Positions 23,001 through 26,317 of a stretch of DNA of 26,317 nucleotides are shown here, piece after piece. The DNA is taken from assembly GCF_001949145.1 (NCBI RefSeq), contig NW_019091535.1, positions 817,923 through 844,239 on the forward strand, given 5' to 3'. Source of the stretch: Acanthaster planci. Lineage: Eukaryota; Echinodermata; Asteroidea; Valvatida; Acanthasteridae. Positions within the stretch are counted from its first letter, which is position 1. Every line of letters begins with the position of its first letter. The translations under genes were made by a program, and so were the position numbers. The notes beneath the pieces are model-generated. The model had not been told where the DNA came from. It was given only the letters and a program-made list of their open reading frames with translations, and searched no databases.

Positions 23001-26000
23001 TCAACATTGATAACTGCCCCCGGCAGCAAGTGGTTAAAGTTGAAGCAGCAAAATAGTGCAGACACTTGCAGTGTGTTAGGTAGTTTTATGTTCACCGAAG
23101 CTGGTTTTGTGAAAGTTAGGTAGTTTTATGTTCACCAAAGCTGGTTTTGTGAAAGCTGTATTGGATTGAATATTTCTGTAAAATTTGCATTAATCCCAGG
23201 CCTCTGAAATCAGTGGAGGATTTTGCGGGATTTGGGAAAATTCGTGGAAAAAAAAATGACCCGAGCATTTGGGTTAAAGAAACAATGCTTAGCTGAAGAT
23301 GACGTGTGGAATAGACAGATTTATCACACCTTGGTATTTTGTTTGCTTTTAAATTTGTCCCTACAGTGAAGACAAGGAAGAAAGATTCTTGTGGGCTGAA
23401 GGCCAAGTCACCATTCCAGGTGGGTATCTATACCGATCATGCCAGCGTTAAATGTAGAGTGTTGCTCATTGCTGAATGGTTCTCGTCTTAGGATTCTTTT
23501 GCCTCATGAGAAACCTTGCGCATTTTCACTGCTTATAAATGTCCACATTTGTGCTGGAGTTAAGTGCCAAATCTGCGAAGCCTGGAAAGGACCTCCAGTT
23601 TGATTTCATTTTCTTTTTTTCTTTATGGACAGTGTACAGCAGCATAGAGACTGCTCTGTATAATCATCCGGACGCTAGTGTGGTCGTTAACGGTGCTCCT
23701 GGGAGGGAGGCCTTTCTGTGCGCTGTCAAGGCGGTCAAGTGCAGTCATCAGGTGATTTCCAATCTCCTCTTTGTACCAGGGCCCTCTTAATGGTAAGAGT
23801 AGGGGGGGGTAAGGATGCTTGAGGCCCCCTCCCCCTGCCACTCTGCATTCCTCTCTGCACATTCAATTGAATGTATCTGTGCACAATTCAGTTGAAAATT
23901 GATTGGTGCACATTCAGATGAAAATTGATTTGTGCACATTCAGATGAAAATTGATTTGTGCTCATTCAGGCGAATATTGATTTGTGCCCAATCAGATGAA
24001 AATGGATTTGTTTGTATTTAGCTTAGAGTTGATTTATGCACATTTAGTTGAAAAGTGCTTTGGGCATATTCATTTGTGTAAGTTGATTACTTGGGATTTT
24101 ACTTGCAGAAAAGAAAAATAAGCCTGCTGTTCAGGGGTAACATTTCTCGGTGACAACATGTTTAAAAACCCAGTCAACAACTTTTTTTTTAGATTCGCTG
24201 TGTTCTGATGATAGCAGGCCATATCCCAGATCGACAAACAAGAACTCTGGTTCAGATGGCTCACAACAATGGAGTCTTAGTCGTAGGACCCTGCATGGTA
24301 AGACAAGCTTACGTATAACTCCAACTTGACTTGAATAGGCGATAGGTGAAAACCATTTTTGCGATAACAACTGTTGTACCGATGTGCTGTGTGTGTGTTA
24401 TGGTTTAGCAATGAAAGCTTTGGAATAGATGTTAGGAACTGAAGTTGGTCAACTTGAAGTACTCATATGATGAGGTACTAAACTTGTTGAAGGAATACTG
24501 TTATTGGCTCAAGAAAGAATTTGCCTTTGTGTTCTGGGCTAAGAAAGTCATGAAGGCCCCCAGAATAGAATGGCATTTGATGCCAATATCCTAGCTCTAG
24601 GCGAAGAAAGAAAGCTTAGCATTTCGTACTCAGTTGGCTCATCAATCTGATATTCTTTCTTGTGATGAAGCCGGCTATGAGTCTAATCTTTGGAAATACT
24701 TAAGCCTCTTTTTTCAAGACCTACAATCATCTGCTATCCTGAAAGAAAATTGGCACAAGTCCATTGTGTTGATAGAAGTTCTGCTTCGAGATGCATGCAG
24801 GCAAATAATCTATGCCTTCCCCTCTCCCCGACAGCCATTGCACAACTTGCAGGTCAACTTCATCAAGCCGGGCAGCTTCCGATGCAATAAGCATGGCAAC
24901 ATCGGCGGGCCGATGGACGATCTGGTCTCGCTGAGGCTGCACCGGCCGGGCAGCGTGGGACTGGTCACCCGCTCCGGGGGCCTGAGCATAGAGCTGTTGG
25001 TCAGCATCGCCGGAAACACAGATGGGCTGTACCAAGGAGTGTCAGTGGGTGGCGGCAAGTAAGTTGGCTCAGTGAAGGAAAACATTTCCAAGGGATTGAA
25101 AGAGTTTAAAGTTTTTGCCACAGAAACAAAATAAGTGAAACAAAAGTGTGATGGGACAGTTTGAAATTTGAACACGTTAAGCTGCCTTTGGACTTGGAAG
25201 CCATAATTGGCTGAGCAGTAGGTGCTTATCAAGATTTATTGGGTTGGTAGCATTCATTGAAATCATAGTTTATTTGACAAGCCGTCTTAATTCTTTTAAC
25301 GTTTTCCTTGAGATCTCTTTTTTGTTATGCTTCATATACTGCCAAAGTTTGCTTTTTTGTTTGAAAAATAACTTTAAATGCAGAAGAAGAAATCCTTATT
25401 CATATTTTGGGGCTATATTTATTACTGAGTGGTTTTAAATACTTCCAAGCCGTGTTTTATTGTCTGATAAAAAAAAAGGCCCACATGCTGGGTCCTGGAC
25501 CTTAGTGCTCAAACAAAAAGTATTTATAAAAGGAACATCCAGTCTTACTGGTTCTAAAAGTACTTTTAGGTCAAAACGTGATGATTCTGGAGAAGATTTT
25601 GAAGACTTCGCATTTGTTTGATCTCCAGGTACACCGGGACCTCGTTCATGGATCATCTGATGTCCCTGGAGGCCAACCCAGACGTCAAGATCTTGCTGCT
25701 GCTTGGAGAGGTAGTGCTCAGCAGTCGATATCTCTTTGGTCGCAATTAATCTCATCAGCCACTTGTGTTGCTACATTCGTTGGGGGCCTGGGTTTCCATG
25801 CAAGTTTTCTTGCACATCATCAAGCAACCTCCCAAATTAGACTGAAAGTGGTGTGTACCAATTGCCGAACAATACAAAATGCTGAGAGGTCTTCCACACT
25901 TTCAAAATTGCAGAATCTGGAGAGTTTTGCAATTTTGAATTTTTGCTCAAACTGAGCTTCAATTTCTTCAAAGCCTTTAACCCTAACAGCCCCGAATCCT

Positions 26001-26317
26001 CCAATTTTAGGATGATTTTGCCCACACCCCAGGGAGTTAGGGTTAATTCGGGGCCAAATTTGGGGTTCTTCTGAAGGGTTTGAATGACCTATCTCTGATT
26101 CAGTTGCCGCATTGATTAGCAGTAGATTCCACGTAAAGATTGCTCATCTTCGTCAGTCTGCTTCCCACTACGGCCATTTTGCTACATGGTTCCCCCTTTC
26201 ACTGTTGTTTTTTGATAGTTTGGTGGATGTGAAGAACATGACGTCTGTGAGGCTTTGCGCAGCGGCCAGCTCAGCAAGCCCATGGTCGCCTTCTGCATCG
26301 GCGAGTGCGCAGATATC
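7917..26317 (+). CDS. ACLY: ATP-citrate-lyase-like gene, 18 exons, 3' end outside window
   Basis: Family role: cytosolic cleavage of citrate with ATP and CoA to acetyl-CoA and oxaloacetate. The joined exons keep frame through 730 codons, colinear with roughly the first two thirds of animal ACLY (about 1,100 residues). The ATP-grasp domain shows LVVKPDQSIKRR (61-72), FHHKGGVDVG, and EINP with N210 plus D223 of LDVAAKVD as metal ligands. The CoA-ligase part shows GRIWSLVFGGG (280-290). The SCS-alpha-like half shows AVQGMLDFDFVC, IKPGSF (605-610), TRSGGLSIE (640-648), YTGTSFMDH and LLGE/FGG. Oddities: the segment around 349-356 and the loop after RR389-390 lack the ACLY GGxIANFT and GGPN citrate-binding signatures, and the linker before exon 12 is very short. 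The start ATG at 7917 follows a possible 5'-UTR acceptor (TTGTTTTCAG). The phosphohistidine region and the citrate-synthase-like domain are not in the window. Family assignment is firm, but true citrate lyase activity is doubtful. Confidence 0.9.
9413..9433. repeat. TTTA simple repeat
   Basis: About five TTTA units at the edge of an AT-rich block. Seen from the minus strand it resembles an A-rich tail of a retroposed element, but no body of such an element was identified beside it. Confidence 0.6.
10487..10596. repeat. Long hairpin flanked by 15-bp direct repeats
   Basis: Arms 10501-10536 and 10547-10582 pair over 36 bases with two mismatches around a 10-base spacer. The hairpin is bracketed by perfect 15-bp direct copies of CTAGCCAGCCCCCAG (10487-10501 and 10582-10596). 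It lies in ACLY-like intron 1. It looks like a small foldback insertion, and a pre-miRNA-type hairpin is an alternative. Confidence 0.85.
11204..11364. mobile_element. Foldback/MITE-like inverted repeat
   Basis: Arms of about 70 bases (11204-11277 and 11298-11364) are inverted copies with scattered mismatches around a 20-base loop. Shared blocks include ATAAGCC, GGGTGATTTTG and GAAAGGCATNGTGGGAAGG. No coding content was found. Target duplications were not clear. Confidence 0.8.
12030..12155 (+). CDS. ACLY: ACLY-like exon 2
   Basis: Encodes residues 59-100 and starts SGLVVKPDQSIKRRKQLGL after acceptor TTTATTTGCAG. This is the ATP-grasp nucleotide-binding segment. The Lys and Arg-Arg pair are kept, but the Gly that follows RR in ACLY is Lys here. 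The donor is ACG/GTAAAA in phase 0. Confidence 0.92.
12847..12870. repeat. Small perfect hairpin
   Basis: CCATTGTTAC and GTAACAATGG form a perfect 10-bp stem around CTAA. It lies in an intron and has no T-run typical of a terminator. Its function is unknown. Confidence 0.75.
13081..13304. mobile_element. Foldback element (about 225 bp)
   Basis: Arms of about 75 bases (13081-13155 and 13230-13304) are inverted copies with scattered mismatches. They begin ACAGGCC at the outer ends and share ACATCTGGGAC. It is a non-coding MITE-type element placed 45 bases before exon 3. The superfamily was not determined. Confidence 0.82.
13350..13514 (+). CDS. ACLY: ACLY-like exon 3
   Basis: Encodes residues 101-155: VDGVEGTLKQFMIEPYLPHG, YLCMYSH and VVLFHHKGGVDVGNVDEE, all aligned with ACLY. 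The acceptor is CTTTAAAG and the donor is GAG/GTATTC in phase 0. Confidence 0.93.
13993..14155 (-). mobile_element. tRNA-derived SINE, minus strand
   Basis: On the minus strand the head reads GGTGGTCGAGTGGTTAAGAC (A box) and GGGTTCGAGTCCC (B box), resembling a class II tRNA (Leu/Ser type). The acceptor stem is imperfect and there is no variable arm. An unrelated tail follows (GTTTGTGG..., then AT-rich). These features fit a SINE head rather than a working tRNA gene. Its exact ends are uncertain. Confidence 0.7.
14203..14262. repeat. 17-bp perfect inverted repeat before exon 4
   Basis: TCCAAGGATGGATTTGC (14203-14219) is perfectly inverted at 14246-14262 around a 26-base spacer, ending 30 bases before exon 4. 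It borders the SINE, so it may belong to the same or a nested insertion. In RNA it would put a hairpin close to the splice acceptor. Confidence 0.85.
14293..14384 (+). CDS. ACLY: ACLY-like exon 4
   Basis: Encodes residues 156-185 plus two bases: ALRLCVGLEDVPQEQI and following residues, matching the ACLY stretch after VDVGDVDAK. The acceptor is CATGGGTAG, with a purine-interrupted pyrimidine tract. The donor is CA/GTGAGT. Confidence 0.85.
14385..15204 (+). other. ACLY-like intron 4
   Basis: An 820-base GT-AG intron. It contains one MITE (listed separately). The remainder shows no features beyond AT-rich sequence. Confidence 0.75.
14517..14822. mobile_element. MITE with GGGCTGGTTCATACTCGCTGC-type inverted ends
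   Basis: The outer 20 bases are inverted copies (GGCTGGTTCATACTCGCTGC left; GGCCGGTTCATACTCGCTGC from the right end). A further imperfect pairing of GC-rich words such as GCAGTGCGTAA runs inward. The length is about 305 bp with no coding content. GGGC(T/C)GGTTCA ends recall PIF/Harbinger-like MITEs, but the target duplication (TTA versus TTC) is not clean. Confidence 0.78.
15205..15284 (+). CDS. ACLY: ACLY-like exon 5
   Basis: Encodes a split Gln186 and residues 187-212, ending LHFTYLEINPL. The EINP motif supplies Asn210, a metal-binding position of ATP-grasp enzymes. The acceptor is GAATTTCAG and the donor is G/GTACGT. Confidence 0.93.
15565..15640 (+). pseudogene. Decayed duplicate of ACLY-like exon 6
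   Basis: 15598-15639 matches the first coding bases of exon 6 (GTCACA..., TTTTGGATGTCGC...) at about 32 of 42 positions. It would read VTTSKFCILDVAT against VTDSEVYILDVAA in the real exon. Upstream, TTTCTTATTTTGCACAC matches the real acceptor region, but the AG directly before the exon copy is gone and a T run intervenes. It is therefore probably not spliced. Confidence 0.65.
15753..15880. repeat. 19-bp tandem array with heat-shock-element-like units
   Basis: Seven tandem copies of a 19-mer, consensus CTAGAAAGTTCCACATCCC. The central copies (15772-15847) are identical and the flanking ones are diverged. Each intact unit contains AGAAAGTTCC, matching the two-site heat-shock element nGAAnnTTCn. 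Whether any heat-shock factor binds here is unknown. Confidence 0.9.
15932..16062 (+). CDS. ACLY: ACLY-like exon 6
   Basis: Encodes residues 213-256: VVTDSEVYILDVAAKVDSKA, with D223 as the second ATP-grasp metal ligand, then a poorly conserved tail ending in LLPE. The acceptor is TTTTGCATGCAG. The donor is GAG/GTTTTT, a weak consensus, but the phase and the LPE/ELHIS join both fit ACLY. A decayed copy of the start of this exon lies upstream in intron 5. Confidence 0.88.
16183..16515 (+). mobile_element. tRNA-derived SINE (family A), plus strand
   Basis: A tRNA-like head carries TGGTCAGGG (A-box-like) and GGGATTCGAATCC (B box, 16233-16245). It is followed by a conserved body with CTTGGGCAAGTCA and CTCTCCACCCAGGAGTAAATGG, and a tail with TTTGCACCGAGATGGTAGCA. 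The 3' half recurs at 19041-19195, which confirms a dispersed family. The end points are approximate. Confidence 0.75.
16575..16682 (+). mobile_element. 3' fragment of SINE family B, plus strand
   Basis: This 108-base stretch is an inverted copy of 16789-16906, sharing AAATTTGAATAAAATC, GGTACACTG, CACTGTTGCTATA and CTTGTGAT. Together the two could form a hairpin with a loop of about 106 bases. Because only the minus-strand partner has a tRNA-like head, this is read as a truncated copy. Confidence 0.75.
16789..17101 (-). mobile_element. tRNA-derived SINE (family B), minus strand
   Basis: On the minus strand a B box GGTTCGAATCC (17057-17047) is followed by TCCGCATGTGGATTGGGTTT and then GTGGGTTTTCCCCGATTTCC. 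That is the type of body found in SINEs widespread in marine invertebrates. The tail AAATTTGAATAAAATCCGG matches the plus-strand fragment at 16575. The A box is not clear. Confidence 0.72.
17257..17375 (+). CDS. ACLY: ACLY-like exon 7
   Basis: Encodes residues 257-295 plus two bases: ELHISQLAAG, MNLTVLNKTGRIWSLVFGGGTS. The GRIW and GGG motifs match the start of the CoA-ligase-like domain of ACLY. The acceptor is CACGACAG, because an alternative TTCTTACAG 17 bases earlier would bring in a stop codon. The donor is AG/GTAAGC. Confidence 0.92.
17623..17833 (+). CDS. ACLY: ACLY-like exon 8
   Basis: Encodes residues 296-366. The first part, with YTQHSGRPSVDQMYRFTKT and LMTEVPHPEGK, aligns well with ACLY. 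The rest reads FMLISNVNDAITGIRLCMG where ACLY has a Gly-Gly segment ending IANFTNVA. Thus the Gly-Gly is lost in the citrate-site region. The acceptor is TTTGTCCAG and the donor is CAT/GTGAGG. GC content is noticeably higher than in neighbouring introns. Confidence 0.88.
17834..18743 (+). other. ACLY-like intron 8
   Basis: A 910-base GT-AG intron. It contains a two-copy tandem duplication of about 180 bases. The remainder (about 18350-18743) shows nothing recognisable apart from the pyrimidine-rich acceptor. Confidence 0.75.
17978..18346. repeat. Two-copy tandem repeat, unit about 180 bp
   Basis: Copy 1 (about 17978-18157) and copy 2 (about 18158-18346) are offset by 180 bases. They share GACATCCAATTACTGTTAGG, GTTAAGAAC, TGGCCAAGCAACCT and CTGAATTATTGAGCT with scattered changes. 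No coding content was seen. Confidence 0.88.
18744..18870 (+). CDS. ACLY: ACLY-like exon 9
   Basis: Encodes residues 367-408 plus one base: GIAMALQEDKEKLQANNISL, then FIRRSTLATVPTGQM. In ACLY the RR is followed by the citrate loop GGPNYQEG, but here it is STLATVPT. The acceptor is TCTTTCCTCAG and the donor is G/GTGAGT. Both are strong, so mis-splicing does not explain the missing loop. Confidence 0.9.
18871..19388 (+). other. ACLY-like intron 9
   Basis: A 518-base GT-AG intron with a truncated SINE family A copy. Nothing else was recognised. Confidence 0.75.
19041..19195 (+). mobile_element. 5'-truncated SINE family A copy
   Basis: Matches the 3' half of the SINE at 16183-16515 over GTAGCCATTTGCACCGAAAT, GGTTTCAGGAATGTTCAGAT and GCCCAATGTGCAGG. 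It lacks the tRNA-like head. It has the same orientation as the gene. Confidence 0.82.
19389..19513 (+). CDS. ACLY: ACLY-like exon 10
   Basis: Encodes residues 409-450: VPVHVFSVATPVTHLIQRALG matches the end of the ACLY CoA-ligase domain (PIHVFGTETHMT region). The rest is linker. The acceptor is TTATTTTCAG and the donor is CAG/GTAAGT. Confidence 0.9.
19514..19879 (+). other. ACLY-like intron 10
   Basis: A 366-base GT-AG intron with T-rich stretches. No repeat or gene was recognised. Confidence 0.75.
19880..19948 (+). CDS. ACLY: ACLY-like exon 11 (short linker exon)
   Basis: Encodes residues 451-473, PPTESNKVVAKYDSDELFNG and three more. ELFNGETR corresponds to the TTLFSRHTK strand just before the second half of ACLY. 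The acceptor is TTGTTAAAG and the donor is AGG/GTAGGC, both in phase 0. No Arg-x-x-Ser phosphorylation segment like that of vertebrate ACLY is visible. Confidence 0.82.
19949..22274 (+). other. ACLY-like intron 11
   Basis: A 2.3 kb GT-AG intron that is mostly filled by the inverted-repeat element at 20291-22155. The flanks carry nothing recognisable. Confidence 0.75.
20291..22155. mobile_element. 1.9-kb element with about 125-bp inverted terminal repeats
   Basis: Left end 20291-20418 and right end 22036-22155 are inverted copies with small gaps. They share TATGCAAATTTC, TGATCATC, TAGTGCACCCT and ACCTCCCACAATGCA. The interior is GC-rich and unlike the neighbouring intron. It holds partial open frames (20912-21310, and a Ser/Pro/Lys-rich frame around 21360-21547 ending in HANA and a stop), plus a short internal direct repeat (CACTAGGATCTGGCTAGGAC versus TGCTAGGACCTGGCTAAGAG). 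A DIRS-type retroelement remnant with a gag-like region would fit. A non-autonomous DNA transposon is the other option. No transposase, reverse transcriptase or recombinase was recognised. Confidence 0.75.
22275..22381 (+). CDS. ACLY: ACLY-like exon 12
   Basis: Encodes residues 474-508 plus two bases: VIIVGLMNEAVQGMLDFDFV, CGRGKQSVAAIVNPG. AVQGMLDFD is a hallmark of ACLY. The acceptor is TTGGTGCAG and the donor is GG/GTAAGA. Confidence 0.94.
22461..23033. mobile_element. piggyBac-type non-autonomous element with TTAA duplications
   Basis: The ends are CCACTTCCTGCTGGGG on the left and, read inward from the right, CCACTTGCTGCCGGGG. They are flanked by TTAA at 22457-22460 and 23034-23037. TTAA target duplications are diagnostic of piggyBac transposons. 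The 573-base body codes for nothing recognisable, so it is a MITE mobilised in trans. Confidence 0.82.
23075..23154. repeat. 40-bp tandem duplication
   Basis: Two directly adjacent 40-base copies starting GTTAGGTAGTTTTATGTTCA differ at one base (23097 G, 23137 A). This indicates a recent local duplication within intron 12. Confidence 0.93.
23367..23419 (+). CDS. ACLY: ACLY-like exon 13 (53 nt)
   Basis: Encodes GEDKEERFLWAEGQVTIP plus one base, aligned with the ACLY stretch DHKQKFYWGHKEILIP. The acceptor is TCCCTACAG and the donor is G/GTGGGT. Confidence 0.9.
23633..23751 (+). CDS. ACLY: ACLY-like exon 14
   Basis: Encodes residues 527-566: VYSSIETALYNHPDASVVVN, GAPGREAFLCAV, KCSHQ. ACLY has VLINFASLRSAY here, so the NFAS is replaced by NGAP. 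The acceptor is ATGGACAG and the donor is CAG/GTGATT. Confidence 0.92.
23752..24192 (+). other. ACLY-like intron 14
   Basis: A 441-base GT-AG intron. About half of it is the 26-bp minisatellite listed separately. Confidence 0.75.
23857..24088. repeat. 26-bp minisatellite, about nine units
   Basis: Tandem units of about 26 bases, consensus GCACATTCAGATGAAAATTG plus ATTTGT. Two central units (23908-23933, 23934-23959) are identical and the units decay toward both ends. Confidence 0.92.
24193..24297 (+). CDS. ACLY: ACLY-like exon 15
   Basis: Encodes residues 567-601: IRCVLMIAGHIPDRQTRTLV, QMAHNNGVLVVGPCM. It aligns with the ACLY segment IAIIAEGIPE...IIGPATVGG, although the catalytic-region Glu-Gly of AEGIPE is Gly-His here. 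The acceptor is a long T tract plus AG, and the donor is ATG/GTAAGA. Confidence 0.93.
24298..24852 (+). other. ACLY-like intron 15
   Basis: A 555-base GT-AG intron. Its last 200 bases form an open frame continuous with exon 16, but they show no ACLY resemblance and lie before a good acceptor. Nothing else was recognised. Confidence 0.75.
24853..25058 (+). CDS. ACLY: ACLY-like exon 16
   Basis: Encodes residues 602-669 plus two bases: VNFIKPGSFRCNKHGNIGGP, MDDLVSLRLHRPGSVGLVTR, SGGLSIELL, and NTDGLYQGVSVGGG. It matches the SCS-alpha-like fold of ACLY, including the RSGG phosphate/substrate loop. The Asn after the loop (SNE) is Ile here. The acceptor is ACTTGCAG and the donor is AA/GTAAGT. The open frame extends upstream of the acceptor without any family resemblance. 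Confidence 0.94.
25059..25628 (+). other. ACLY-like intron 16
   Basis: A 570-base AT-rich GT-AG intron. No repeat or gene was recognised. Confidence 0.75.
25629..25710 (+). CDS. ACLY: ACLY-like exon 17
   Basis: Encodes residues 670-697: KYTGTSFMDHLMSLEANPDV, KILLLLGE, matching the ACLY RYPGSTFMDH...VVLGE. The acceptor is ATCTCCAG and the donor is GAG/GTAGTG. The conserved Glu of GEIGG closes this exon. Confidence 0.93.
25901..25939. repeat. 12-bp perfect inverted repeat
   Basis: TTCAAAATTGCA (25901-25912) is inverted at 25928-25939 around a 15-base spacer. It is intronic, with no known function. Confidence 0.8.
25977..26046. repeat. Short inverted repeat TTAACCCTAAC / GTTAGGGTTAA
   Basis: Perfect 11-base arms lie at 25977-25987 and 26036-26046, with nearby CCCCGAAT and ATTCGGGG also inverted but not in strict register. 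It may be a small TTAA-ended MITE remnant. It is not telomeric, as only single TTAGGG-like units occur. Confidence 0.65.
26219..26317 (+). CDS. ACLY: ACLY-like exon 18, cut by the window edge
   Basis: Encodes residues 698-730: FGGCEEHDVCEALRSGQLSK and onward to CIGECADI, aligned with ACLY IGGTEEYKICRGIK...CIGTCATM. The acceptor is TTTTTTGATAG. The frame is still open at the last base. The catalytic His motif (GHAGA in ACLY) should follow within about 15 to 20 codons. Confidence 0.92.

Larger units (their letters stand above)
22382..23366 (+). other. ACLY-like intron 12
   Basis: A 985-base GT-AG intron containing a piggyBac-type MITE and a 40-bp tandem duplication. Nothing else was recognised. 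Confidence 0.75.
25711..26218 (+). other. ACLY-like intron 17
   Basis: A 508-base GT-AG intron with two short inverted repeats (listed separately). Nothing else was recognised. Confidence 0.75.

Noticed and set aside
24634-24852. Coding extension upstream of exon 16
   Set aside because: The frame is open, but the residues do not resemble ACLY, and exon 15 joins directly to VNFIKPGSF in phase at a good acceptor.
25977-26046. Telomere-like sequence
   Set aside because: Only one CCCTAA and one TTAGGG unit are present, arranged as an inverted pair rather than a tandem array.
1-26317. Operon or defence-system reading of the window
   Set aside because: Clear spliceosomal introns, SINEs and animal gene families show this is eukaryotic nuclear DNA, so bacterial-type gene clustering does not apply.

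Overview
This is animal nuclear DNA. Coding sequence lies in short exons of about 50 to 480 bases with GT/AG borders, separated by AT-rich introns full of small transposon remnants. Two genes face away from each other. The minus-strand gene (coding 4562 down to 22) is a complete flavin-containing monooxygenase (FMO). The plus-strand gene (coding from 7917, running off the right edge) is an ATP-citrate-lyase-like gene (ACLY family). The many short motifs of the TAGGCCTA kind, the tRNA-derived SINEs and the intron style suggest a marine invertebrate, perhaps an echinoderm or another non-vertebrate deuterostome. That placement is an inference with modest confidence.

Layout: 22-4562 holds the six-exon FMO gene. 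All exon phases join and give a 534-residue protein with both nucleotide-binding folds, the FMO signature motif and a C-terminal membrane anchor. 4563-7916 is a divergent intergenic region with a perfect CRE (TGACGTCA) and a TATA-like box shortly before the ACLY-like start. 7917-26317 holds 18 coding exons that read as one open frame of 730 codons. They cover the ATP-grasp/CoA-ligase half and most of the succinyl-CoA-synthetase-alpha-like half. The catalytic histidine region and the C-terminal citrate-synthase-like domain lie beyond the window.

The ACLY-like protein is clearly colinear with animal ACLY, and it keeps the ATP-grasp metal-binding residues and the TRSGG and GE/FGG motifs. It lacks the Gly-rich segment and the Gly-Gly-Pro-Asn loop that bind citrate in ACLY, and it has a much shortened regulatory linker. 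It may be a paralogue with a changed substrate or role, and this is the most interesting gene-level observation here.

The introns carry several elements that were read directly from the sequence: a piggyBac-type MITE with TTAA duplications, a 1.9 kb element with about 125-bp inverted terminal repeats, and several foldback elements. There are also three tRNA-derived SINEs or fragments, a 26-bp minisatellite and a tandem array of heat-shock-element-like 19-mers. That array sits next to a decayed duplicate of ACLY-like exon 6. No evidence links the two genes functionally beyond their head-to-head arrangement.
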